Part shown: in pieces, positions 1-6,499 of the stretch
Numbering within the stretch: the first letter of the stretch is position 1
How the letters are laid out: each line of letters starts with the position of its first letter
Position numbers and translations under genes: made by a program
Assembly: GCA_001275005.1 (NCBI GenBank)
Contig: JWZX01002215.1
Location: 1 to 13,449 of the forward strand
Source: Chrysochromulina tobinii
Taxonomy: Eukaryota > Haptophyta > Prymnesiales > Chrysochromulinaceae
DNA: 13,449 bases
Direction: 5' to 3'
Notes under the pieces: generated by a model
What the model was told of the DNA's origin: nothing
Database searches by the model: none
What the model saw: only the letters and a program-made list of their open reading frames with translations

Positions 1-7
1 TTGTGAG

Positions 8-300
8 ACTGCTCGCATGCTGAACGTGGCCATTGAGACTTGTCGCGCCTGGCACTCTGTTCTGTATAGAGTGATAGACAGCGCTGTCGGATCCGGCGAG
101 GTGACGCCGGGTTGTCCGCTTAGGCGGACACGCGCAAGGGGCAGAGGTGACTGCTCGCATGCTGTACGTGGCGCCCGTTGAGTTTGCGCCTGGCACTCTG
201 TTCTGTATAGAGTGATAGACAGCGCTGTCGGATCCGGCGAGGGGACGCGCGGGTTGCCCGCTGGATCGATCAGGCAGGAGGCACGAGGTGCTCGCACGCG
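8..300. repeat. Imperfect tandem duplication, ~141-bp unit
   Basis: Two adjacent copies begin at about 8 and 150. The core is identical over 57 bases (45-101 and 186-242). The second copy diverges after the core: about 50 extra bases precede the shared TAGGCGGAC segment, which is at 121-129 in copy one and near 313-321 after copy two. Copy one ends in a small hairpin (113-130, 7-bp stem TGTCCGC/GCGGACA). A 78-codon frame across copy two has no recognisable content, and I do not call it a gene. Confidence 0.9.
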
Positions 301-497
301 CGGATGTCCACTTAGGCGGACGCCGCGAGGGCGGGCGTCGGCCAGTGAGAGACCGAGGAGCTGCTGGGTGGCGAGCTCGCTCGAGGGTGGCGGTAGTGAC
401 GACTTCAGAAGAGAAGTGAGGCCTACTCGCGCCAAAGAAGAGCCTTGAACAGCAGGGTACCCAGGGACCACATACATGCATTAGCCTCAGAGAGGAC
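301..497. other. Spacer between the two repeat blocks
   Basis: GC-rich sequence with no supported gene. Near its end a TGCAT-rich stretch (about 474-505) precedes the first ATG of the long frame over the 128-bp array. A weak internal duplication is visible: CCTCAGAGAGGACATGC near 485 resembles CCTCTGTGAGGACACGC near 525. Confidence 0.5.
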
Positions 498-1832
498 ATG
501 CATGCTGAGCAGTCGCACGTTGGCCTCTGTGAGGACACGCGCCTTGCTTTAGATGCACGTCGCACGACATTGACCGCTGATCAGAGAGCGAGAGCAGCAG
601 CTTCGATCGAGAGCGTAGCCGACGCAGCTGCGGTGGCGAGCGTCACACCCGACAGGGCGATCAGCGGTGCACGCGCCGAGCAGCGAGCGGCCTGTGCCGC
701 TCAAGCCTCCGAAAGAGAGCAAGAGCAGCTTCAATCGAGAGCGCAGCCGACGCAGCTGCGGCGGCGAGCGTCACACCCGACAGGGCGATCAGCGGTGCAC
801 GTGCCGAGAAGCGAGCGGCCTGCGCCGCTCAAGCTTCCGAGAGAGAGCAAAAGCACCTTCGATCGAGAGCGTAGCCGACGCAGCCGCGGCGGCGAGCGTC
901 ACACCCGACTGGGCGATCAGCGGTGCACGCGCCGAGCAGCGAGCGGCCTGTGCCGCTCAAGCCTCCGAAAGAGAGCAAGAGCAGCTTCGATCGAGAGCGC
1001 AGCCGACGCTGCTGCGGCGGCGAGCGTCACACCTGACAGGGCGATCAGCGGTGCACGCGCCGAGCAGCGAGCGGACTGTGCCGCCCAAGCCTCTGAGGGC
1101 AGGAGCAGCAGCTACGATCGAGAGCGCAGCCGACGCAGCCGCGGCGGCGAGCGTTACACCCGACTGGGCGATCAGCGGTGCACGCGCCGAGCAGCGAGCG
1201 GCCTGTGCCGCTCAAGCCTCCGAGAGAGAGCAAGAGCAGCTTCGATCGAGAGCGTGGCCGACGCTGCTGCGGCGGCGAGCGTCACACCCGACAGGGCGAT
1301 CAGCGGTGCACGCGCCGAGCAGCGAGCGGCCTGTGCCGCTCAAGCCTCCGAAAGAGAGCAAGAGCAACTTCTCGATCGAGAGCGTAGCCGTCGCAGCTGC
1401 GGCGGCGAGCGTCACACCCGACTGGGCGATCAGCGGTGCACGCGCCGAGCAGCGAGCGGCCTGTGCCGCCCAAGCTTCCGAGAGAGAGCAAGAGCAGCTA
1501 CGATCGAGAGCGTAGCCGACGCAGAGCAGCGGCGGCGAGCGTCACACCCGACAGGGCGATCAGTGGTGCACGCGCCGAGCAGCGAGCGGCCTGTGCCGCT
1601 CAAGCTTCCGAGAGAGAGCAAGAGCAGCTTCGATCGAGAGCGTAGCCGACGCAGCTGCGGCGGCGAGCGTCACACCCGAGAGGGCGATCAGCGGAGTGCG
1701 CGCCGAGCAGCGAGCGGCCTGTGCTGCTCAAGCTTCCGAGTGAGAGCAAGAGCAGAGCCTAGATCGAGAGGCACCAAACAGATTGCGACATCCAGCGTCG
1801 TGTTGAAAGTCAGACGTCGCAAAGCACAGTGA
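498..1832 (+). CDS. Doubtful 444-codon frame across the 128-bp array
   Basis: An ATG frame runs through the whole array and stops at 1830-1832. I recognise no domain. The protein would mix three unrelated peptides, one per phase: an Ala-rich peptide (phase A, around SIESVAD), a Pro/Ser-rich peptide (phase B, around RSRAQPT and PVPLKPP) and an Arg-rich peptide (phase C, around DRERSRRS). Each full unit has eight or fewer recognisable invariant blocks and no predicted fold. Phase B holds a TAG in units reading GCGTAGCC, and the frame stays open because it meets phase B only where that site reads CAG or lies upstream of the phase change. Openness may reflect selection, or simply a stop-poor, GC-rich repeat. 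With no homology this is more likely non-coding minisatellite than a conserved gene. Confidence 0.22.
   Translation: MHAEQSHVGLCEDTRLALDARRTTLTADQRARAAASIESVADAAAVASVTPDRAISGARAEQRAACAAQASEREQEQLQSRAQPTQLRRRASHPTGRSAVHVPRSERPAPLKLPRESKSTFDRERSRRSRGGERHTRLGDQRCTRRAASGLCRSSLRKRARAASIESAADAAAAASVTPDRAISGARAEQRADCAAQASEGRSSSYDRERSRRSRGGERYTRLGDQRCTRRAASGLCRSSLRERARAASIESVADAAAAASVTPDRAISGARAEQRAACAAQASEREQEQLLDRERSRRSCGGERHTRLGDQRCTRRAASGLCRPSFRERARAATIESVADAEQRRRASHPTGRSVVHAPSSERPVPLKLPRESKSSFDRERSRRSCGGERHTREGDQRSARRAASGLCCSSFRVRARAEPRSRGTKQIATSSVVLKVRRRKAQ
583..1770. repeat. Minisatellite: ~9.3 copies of a 128-bp unit
   Basis: The anchor GGGCGATCAG recurs at 655, 783, 911, 1039, 1166, 1294, 1424, 1554 and 1682, so spacings are 128, 128, 128, 127, 128, 130, 130 and 128. 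Copies differ by scattered substitutions and small indels (for example +2 near 1373 and +2 near 1524). The unit carries ATCGAGAGCG, a GCGGCGGCGAGCG stretch and AGCGAGCGGCCTG. Because 128 is not a multiple of three, a frame crossing the array changes phase at each unit. There are no spacers between units, which rules out a CRISPR array. Confidence 0.97.
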
Positions 1833-2286
1833 CGGGTCCGCGCCGCGGAGAGCCAGCGCGGCCACGGGCAGTGTGCCTGCAGGAACTGCGACGAAGTCCA
1901 TAGGGTAGGACACAACAACAACAACACGACAGAGCGCACGAGACGCGAGAGCGGATTCTCGAAGCTTTCTCGAAGCGCTCAGTGAGCGTTCATCAGCACG
2001 ATGCCCGATATGGTAATATGGGCGGTATATGCAAGCATGCTCGGCCGGACCGAGAGGTCGGCTCGCCTGCGGGAGCCCTCATTCACACCTAACTGAACAC
2101 AACCACACCTGCGGTGAGCTTGAACCCACCCAATTCGTCAGCCAGTATGATTTAAAGTGAATTTAGGAAAAGTACACCGGATCTTCTTACCGCGCGTGGT
2201 AATTCTAATTGCCCCTGGGGGCGTCCCCCTCGCCACGTGTACGCTGCCCGGCCTGTAGTTGGCAAGGTCTTACTTACTATTCTTAC
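1833..2286. other. Intergenic, no gene seen
   Basis: This 454-bp stretch lies between the repeat array and the 3' end of the carrier gene. It holds a short (ACA)5 run at 1912-1926. It also holds a hairpin at 2044-2062: GCCGGACC and GGTCGGC pair with one bulged G around a GAGA loop. A TTCACAC heptamer at 2082-2088 recurs elsewhere in the window. The region from about 2100 is more AT-rich than the array. No tRNA or conserved reading frame is visible. Confidence 0.6.
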
Positions 2287-2294
2287 TTACTTAC
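2270..2294 (-). repeat. TTAC microsatellite forming the carrier stop codon
   Basis: The plus strand reads two TTAC units, TATTC, then three TTAC units. On the minus (coding) strand this becomes a GTAAG-type repeat whose TAA triplets at 2291-2293, 2287-2289 and 2283-2285 are four bases apart and so give stops in all three frames. The in-frame stop of the carrier is 2287-2289. The run also matches the splice-donor consensus GTAAGT. Confidence 0.85.
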
Positions 2295-3198
2295 GCGCGT
2301 GGGCCAAGCGCCTCAGAACGGCCTCGTACACTGTGAAGATGATCGCGGAGCCTGGCCCGAGGCGCAGCAGCTTGGCGCCAAGGCCGCGCCACAGGATGCA
2401 CACCCCTCCGGCACGCACGAGCGAGGGTAGCCCGCCACGCTCCACGCGCGCATAGTCGACCGCAAGCTCGTGTCCGCGCAGCGCTGCCGCGGCCGCCACC
2501 TGCTGCCGCGATTTGAGCACGTCGAACGGGTTGTTGCACACGCCCGCGCAGATGCCAGCCACGAAGCCCGCGCCCGCGCTCAAGACAACGCTCACGACGG
2601 CACTTGTGCTCTCGTCGGCCGGCGCACATGCGCGCCTCACCTCGGCAAAGGACGCAAAATAGACACACGAGTGGACCGAGTGCTTGGCGACCGTCGCGCC
2701 CAGTCCACTATACCACGCGCTCAGCCCCCCCGCCGCGTGCACCGCGCGCCACGCAGACGCCAGCTTCGTCGTTGTGGCGCCGCGCTGCGTGCGCTCAGAC
2801 TGCATGATCACCTTGAGCACTTCGGCGGGCGTGACCAACACTGCCTCTAGGGCGCCTGCGAGGCCGCCCGACAGCAGCGCGCGCCGACGCGACGGCATGT
2901 GCTCGAAGAGGTCCGTGAACATCGAGTTGAAGGCAAACTTGAGTCCGCGACGTGGGACCACAACCGCCAGGCCCGAGCCGAAGCCGCGCCATAGGCCACG
3001 AAGGCCCTCCGCAGCGTGAATGTGCCTGAGCGCCGACAGCGTGCTGCCGCCAAAACGGTCTGAGCGCGGCGCAGCGGCCGATTCAAGGTGCAGCCGCGTC
3101 TTGATCACGTCGAGGGGCTGCACAAGCGTGAGTTCGACAGCCGCGGCCACGCCGGCCGCCAAAAAGGTGTCGGCGAGGTTCGAGCTGGCCACAGCCAT
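2287..3198 (-). CDS. Mitochondrial carrier (SLC25), 2-oxodicarboxylate/citrate-like
   Basis: A 303-residue, six-helix inner-membrane solute exchanger with three homologous repeats, the usual length of the family. The carrier signature P-x-[DE]-x-x-[KR] appears three times: PLDVIK at 28-33, PAEVLK at 124-129 and PFDVLK at 224-229. Family hallmarks follow each repeat: GLWRGFGSGL near 68-77, WYSGLGATVAKHS near 162-174 and LWRGLGAKLLRLGPGSA near 269-284. The last block, PRRGLKF at 82-88 and the VYF at 179-181 resemble the oxodicarboxylate carrier (SLC25A21/ODC1) more than ADP/ATP or phosphate carriers, with the citrate carrier as the alternative. Substrate is inferred from resemblance only. The start is the first ATG, immediately before helix 1. 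The frame is intronless. The next upstream gene is on the same strand, 244 bp away. Confidence 0.9.
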   Translation of the reverse strand: MAVASSNLADTFLAAGVAAAVELTLVQPLDVIKTRLHLESAAAPRSDRFGGSTLSALRHIHAAEGLRGLWRGFGSGLAVVVPRRGLKFAFNSMFTDLFEHMPSRRRALLSGGLAGALEAVLVTPAEVLKVIMQSERTQRGATTTKLASAWRAVHAAGGLSAWYSGLGATVAKHSVHSCVYFASFAEVRRACAPADESTSAVVSVVLSAGAGFVAGICAGVCNNPFDVLKSRQQVAAAAALRGHELAVDYARVERGGLPSLVRAGGVCILWRGLGAKLLRLGPGSAIIFTVYEAVLRRLAHARK

Positions 3199-3442
3199 TC
3201 CGCAACAGCCAGCGGGACACGGCAGTCAGGATTTGATTGTCAAACAGGCCAGCTTGGCAGCTAGCCTCTCCCGCGGTCCGTTTGGGCTCTTTTGTGGCCC
3301 GTTTTGTGTGGCTCACACCCAGGGACCGACGGGAGGGTGTGTGAATCGGCTGTTATAAATACTGGTCGCCTGTGCGGACACGTACAGTACCGGTACCTCG
3401 GCCGCCTTCGAGACTGGATCTATAAATTTGGCATCAGAGGAT
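3199..3442. promoter_or_regulatory. Short spacer: RING-BART 3' end, carrier 5' flank
   Basis: It holds an inverted repeat with 7-bp arms, CACACCC at 3314-3320 and GGGTGTG at 3335-3341, around a 14-base loop, and the perfect palindrome GTACCGGTAC at 3387-3396. Two TATAAA strings (3354-3359 and 3421-3426) face the plus strand, where no gene follows, so they may be chance. The carrier promoter should lie here, but no clear minus-strand TATA box is seen. Confidence 0.4.
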
Positions 3443-4345
3443 TTAAAAATTGGTCATTGAGGAGGGCCAACGAGCATTGCCAACGAGCATCGAGCAACGT
3501 GACGCTGCGGTGTGAATCAACCTACTCGCACGGTGTGGATTGCTGCAGACTTTTCCTTGCCGCTGCTGAGGTACGCTGAAGTACAGGGCCATCCCCTCCG
3601 CGACGGCCTCCGCCTCGAGGCGCTTGGCACGCTTGGCCGCCAGCATGTCGGCCTTGAAGGCCTCGAACGAGGTGAAGCGTAGGAGCACGTCGAGCGTATG
3701 TGACAGCGAGGCCGGCCGGTCGTACTCGTCATCGCCGCCCTTGTCGGTCGCCTCGTCGCCGGAGGCCACGCCGGGGCAAGCGAGGAATGCGGGCAGCGCC
3801 GCGAGGAACGCCTCGAACGAGAAGGTCGGCCCTAGGCGCTCGACGAGCGCGTTGGTGATCTCGGCGTCGATGAGCGCCATATACTGCTCATGGAGTGTTG
3901 TATACTCGAGCTTGTTCTCCTCGGTCTCCTCAAAGGAGTCGCAGTGTTGCTTCCGAAATTGCGACAATTCTGCCTCAGTTGCGGCCTCTGCCACTTTTGC
4001 GCGGCATAGCGTCAGGGCATCTTTCGTGGACATCACAGGCACCGCCTCGACCGGCCTCACGTCGGGAGCTGGCGGCACGGGCGCAGGCGGCAGCGGTGGT
4101 GGCAGCTCCTCTTCAAGCTCCTCCTCATCATCGCCCTCATCCTCGTCCTCGGTGTCTCTCGCAACATTCTCCAACTCTCGCAAGCTCCAGTTGGGCACCG
4201 CGCTGCCCGGCTTGAAGGGCACACGGCACAAAGGGCACACGTCCGGGAGGCGAAGGATGCACTGACGGCAAAAGGAATGCCCACACGACGGGAGCAACTC
4301 GGCCAAGCGCATAGGCGCCTCCAGGCAGACGGTGCATTGCGACAT
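3443..4345 (-). CDS. RING-finger / BART (ARL2-binding) fusion protein
   Basis: A 300-residue protein with two clear parts. An N-terminal C3HC4 RING has Cys4, Cys7, Cys21, His23, Cys26, Cys29, Cys37 and Cys40 with normal spacing, and so is a likely E3 ubiquitin ligase module. An acidic run (65-80) and a Pro-rich linker (82-98) follow. Residues about 107-245 match the BART fold of ARL2BP and CFAP36: FEETEENKLEYT at 138-149, then EQYMALIDAEI, then LDVLLRFTSFEAFKADML at 218-235. In ARL2BP this fold binds GTP-bound ARL2/ARL3, and the LLxFTxFxxFK motif is characteristic. A ~20-residue acidic insertion (191-211) splits the domain. The tail after about 255 (YFSVPQQ onward) has no visible homology, uses less regular codons and may be a lineage-specific end or an unrecognised intron. 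The gene is divergent from PPP4R2 with a 223-bp shared promoter region. Confidence 0.88.
   Translation of the reverse strand: MSQCTVCLEAPMRLAELLPSCGHSFCRQCILRLPDVCPLCRVPFKPGSAVPNWSLRELENVARDTEDEDEGDDEEELEEELPPPLPPAPVPPAPDVRPVEAVPVMSTKDALTLCRAKVAEAATEAELSQFRKQHCDSFEETEENKLEYTTLHEQYMALIDAEITNALVERLGPTFSFEAFLAALPAFLACPGVASGDEATDKGGDDEYDRPASLSHTLDVLLRFTSFEAFKADMLAAKRAKRLEAEAVAEGMALYFSVPQQRQGKVCSNPHRASRLIHTAASRCSMLVGNARWPSSMTNF
3466..3490. repeat. 12-bp direct repeat in the RING-BART tail
   Basis: GCCAACGAGCAT occurs at 3466-3477 and again at 3479-3490, inside the poorly conserved last codons of the RING-BART gene. Confidence 0.8.
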
Positions 4346-4568
4346 GTGAAGTCGGCGTGATGAGTCAAGTTTTGCAATCAGTTTGCAATCAAACGTGTTC
4401 GAGTTTCCGAGCTCCAGTTTTTGGAGAGTCGACTTTCAGCTTTTGATTGATCTCGTCATTCAGAACGAGCGCAAACGGCCGCGTGCCGAAAGGGTCGGCG
4501 CATAATCGGCGCCGCAGGTCATAAAGCAGGCGTGCGCGGCAAAGCGGGCGCGGGGCAACGCAAGGGTG
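4346..4568. promoter_or_regulatory. Divergent promoter region, RING-BART / PPP4R2
   Basis: This 223-bp interval separates two start codons pointing apart. It contains the 10-mer TTTGCAATCA twice (4371-4380 and 4382-4391), 11 bp apart, about one helical turn, close to the RING-BART start. It also has a small hairpin CTCCA/TGGAG (4412-4416 and 4422-4426). No TATA box is obvious for either gene. Regulatory use is inferred from position. Confidence 0.45.
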
Positions 4569-5000
4569 ATGAGCGATCTGGAGATCCTTCAGTATGTCAG
4601 CACGTCGGGCAACAGCAGGGTACCGTGGCCAGAACTTAAGGCTGCAGTCGCAAGCAAGGTGGAGCAGGTTCTCAACGAGTACTATGCAAATCGGAAGGAC
4701 CTGAACGAGCCATACGATGACCTCCTCCAACGGCTGCTGACGCTGCTGCAAGACTTTCCGAACCCGCCCTTCACGGTCCAGCGCCTCTGCGAGCTGCTCT
4801 TAGATCCACATCGCATTTATGCGACCTCGACCCGCAAGGTTGCGTCTGCGATTGAGAAGCTGCTCACAGTCAGCAGCACTGTGCCGCTCATGCAGGTGGC
4901 AGCCCCGCGACCGGGCTCGTACCAGGCCGCCTCTGAAGCGCAGCTCAAGACACTGGTCGGCGGCGAGGCGAGCGAGCCCATGGACGTGGAATACAAATAA
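4569..5000 (+). CDS. PPP4R2: PPP4R2-like regulatory subunit of protein phosphatase 4
   Basis: A 143-residue protein matching the N-terminal domain of PPP4R2 (yeast Psy4), the subunit that links PP4 catalytic subunit to PPP4R3 for DNA-repair and mitotic dephosphorylation. The diagnostic block PPFTVQRLCELLLDP lies at 66-80, preceded by WPELKAAVASKVEQVL (20-35) as in the W-x-x-[FL]-K segment of the family, and followed by a helical ARKVASAIEKLL-like region (89-99). The end, EPMDVE (136-141), resembles the short acidic end of animal PPP4R2. It is much shorter than animal and yeast proteins (over 400 residues) because the long disordered acidic middle is absent. I start at the ATG at 4569. A GTG one codon earlier extends the frame but is not a plausible start. 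The gene is intronless and divergent from RING-BART. Confidence 0.88.
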   Translation: MSDLEILQYVSTSGNSRVPWPELKAAVASKVEQVLNEYYANRKDLNEPYDDLLQRLLTLLQDFPNPPFTVQRLCELLLDPHRIYATSTRKVASAIEKLLTVSSTVPLMQVAAPRPGSYQAASEAQLKTLVGGEASEPMDVEYK

Positions 5001-5302
5001 GACCCGCTCCGCTCTCCACTCGGTGCCAAGAGTGCACTCCGCGAAGGCGTCGAGCGAAGGCGGTATACGATGACACAGCAGACGAGCCCGTTTACGAGGA
5101 AGGCGCTGTGCCTCAGGGCGCCTCAGGATGCCCACAGCGACGAGCTGCCGCCCAAAGCCATACGGCGTGCATGTGCGCAACCCGAATGTGCATGTGCCCA
5201 ACACAAGAAGAGCTTTTGTGCCGTGGTGGAGCGTCATGTCATACCTCAATCGGCATGTTATCTGACACGTCAGTCAATGTATTTTGCGTTGATGGTTGGT
5301 AA

Positions 5303-5338
5303 ACCCGACGACTAGCCCAATTGGACTAGAGCCCGGGT
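5303..5338. repeat. 36-bp interrupted palindrome
   Basis: The element is symmetric about 5320/5321. The inner arms CTAGCCCAA and TTGGACTAG pair except at one position. After a symmetric 4-base mismatch come the outer arms ACCCG (5303-5307) and CGGGT (5334-5338). In all, 13 of 18 positions are complementary. Confidence 0.7.
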
Positions 5339-5525
5339 CGGAAGAGCAGAAAAGAGCAGTGAGGCGTCTCACCGAGCTCTCAGCAAGGCGTTTGCACTGT
5401 GCACAGCAAGTGGCTCTCACGGGTGCGGCGCCAAGTTGTCACGTGTCCTGTGAACGCACCGCAAATCTGCGCCCTCCACGCGGTGTCTCTCCACATTGTC
5501 TCCACGGGACCGGTGGTCGTGCAAT

Positions 5526-5543
5526 GAACGTGAATTCACGTTC
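5526..5543. promoter_or_regulatory. Perfect 18-bp palindrome upstream of FHIT-like gene
   Basis: GAACGTGAATTCACGTTC reads the same on both strands. Its core TGAATTCACG (5531-5540) is repeated at 5591-5600, exactly 60 bp on and 27 bp before the start codon at 5627. A dimeric transcription-factor site is possible but unproven. Confidence 0.45.
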
Positions 5544-5626
5544 GCTGTGTTGCTTACGTGTTGTGTGTCTTCATGTACTTAGACTTGTCATGAATTCACG
5601 ATGGCGTTCAGAAAACCCCAGAAAAG

Positions 5627-6499
5627 ATGCCTGTGCACCGCCTCGGCGAGGACCTCAAGATCGGGTCGCAGATGCTCGTGGGTGCGACGAACGTGTTGTG
5701 CACACTGCGGCGCACGGTCGCGCTCACAAACATCGCGCCGATCGTGCGCGGGCACGCGATCGTGATGCCAGTCTCGGGCGTGGGACGCACCGCCATGCTG
5801 GACGATGACGAATGGCTCGACCTGTGGCGCACGGCGTTGCTCGCGCAGCAGTCGGCTGAGCTGAGCGTGGGCGCGGACGCGTCCAACCTGCTGCTGCGTG
5901 AAGGCGCGCACGCCGCGTGGGCGGACGCACCCGCGCACCTGCACGTGGTGCCTCGTCTACTGGGCGACTTCGCACGCAACGATGCCGTCTTTGACGCCAT
6001 GCAAACGTGGATGCCGCCGGGCGCCGAGGCGAGCGGCGGCCCACCGCCATGGTCGCTCCCCGACGACGCCGAGCGTCGCGATCGCACGACGGAGACAATG
6101 ACCGTCGAGGCAGCTAGCTACCGCGCACTCATGGCGGCCGAGGTGGAGGCGGTGCCGCGAGCATTCGGGCGCTTCACGATCCCATCGGAGCACGTCTTCT
6201 TCGACTCAACGACGCGGCTGAGCCAGGCGTTTGTCAACCTGCGCCCACTCGCGCCAGGCCACGTTCTCGTCACACCGCGCCGCGTCGTGGCGCGCCTTTG
6301 CGAGCTCTCTCATTTGGAACGTGATGACCTTTTTGGAGCGGTGCGCACCGTGGCGCGTGCCGTGGCCGCCGAGCGCGCGGCGGCGGTGGCGGCGGCGGTA
6401 GATGCCGCAGACATTGTTGTGGAGCTGGGCGTGCAGGATGGGCGGACGGCCGGGCAGAGTGTACCGCACGTGCACTGCCACGTGATACCGCGTGGCTGA
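5627..6499 (+). CDS. Tandem FHIT-like HIT-domain protein
   Basis: A 290-residue protein with two FHIT-type domains (dinucleoside polyphosphate hydrolases using a His-x-His-x-His site). Domain 1 (about 10-175) has VRGHAIVMP near 40-48 and HLHVVPR at 104-110, then LLGDFARNDAVF as in FHIT. By alignment H104 is the catalytic His, H106 the third His, but the first His is Pro102, and the QDG-x-x-AGQ loop is absent. Domain 2 (about 180-290) has APGHVLVTPRR (209-219), VQDGRTAGQSVP (269-280) and HVHCHVIPR (281-289), with all three His. It ends one residue after PRG, so it lacks the C-terminal tail that domain 1 keeps. Thus each half has lost a different part. The ATG at 5627 is chosen because homology begins within the next 15 residues. 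Exact substrate is unknown; Ap3A-type hydrolysis is the FHIT family activity. Confidence 0.86.
   Translation: MPVHRLGEDLKIGSQMLVGATNVLCTLRRTVALTNIAPIVRGHAIVMPVSGVGRTAMLDDDEWLDLWRTALLAQQSAELSVGADASNLLLREGAHAAWADAPAHLHVVPRLLGDFARNDAVFDAMQTWMPPGAEASGGPPPWSLPDDAERRDRTTETMTVEAASYRALMAAEVEAVPRAFGRFTIPSEHVFFDSTTRLSQAFVNLRPLAPGHVLVTPRRVVARLCELSHLERDDLFGAVRTVARAVAAERAAAVAAAVDAADIVVELGVQDGRTAGQSVPHVHCHVIPRG

Larger units (their letters stand above)
5001..5626. other. Intergenic, no supported gene; two dyad elements
   Basis: This 626-bp stretch lies between PPP4R2 and the FHIT-like gene. Short frames of 64-170 codons cross it but show no family features and shift composition at the flanking gene edges. 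It holds a 21-bp near-duplication at 5167-5208 (GTGCATGTGC twice), the interrupted palindrome at 5303-5338, and the perfect palindrome at 5526-5543 with a core echoed at 5591-5600. The last ~100 bp, richer in T, probably carry the FHIT-like promoter. Confidence 0.55.

Noticed and set aside
667-1515. Second long plus-strand frame (282 codons) in the 128-bp array
   Set aside because: The same repeat read in another phase, ending at the phase B TAG. It is a consequence of the stop-poor unit, not a separate gene.
583-1770. CRISPR array
   Set aside because: Units are contiguous, 128 bp and diverged, with no unique spacers, and the context is eukaryotic.
2095-2135. tRNA-like T-arm on the minus strand (GTGGG/CTCAC around TTCAAG)
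   Set aside because: The loop is six rather than seven bases and no acceptor or anticodon stems can be matched at the right distances.
2470-3019. Plus-strand frames of 111-126 codons across the carrier gene
   Set aside because: Antisense to a carrier with all three signature motifs. Ala/Arg/Pro-rich composition is typical of GC-rich shadows.
3292-3579. 95-codon plus-strand frame spanning the carrier/RING-BART gap, preceded by TATAAA strings
   Set aside because: It has no ATG near its start, runs antisense into the RING-BART tail, and shows no homology.
4800-5249. 149-codon minus-strand frame over the PPP4R2 end
   Set aside because: Antisense to the conserved PPP4R2 block. No recognisable content.
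5070-5808. Short plus-strand frames between PPP4R2 and the FHIT-like gene
   Set aside because: No conserved motif. One overlaps the FHIT-like start in another phase, and composition looks intergenic.
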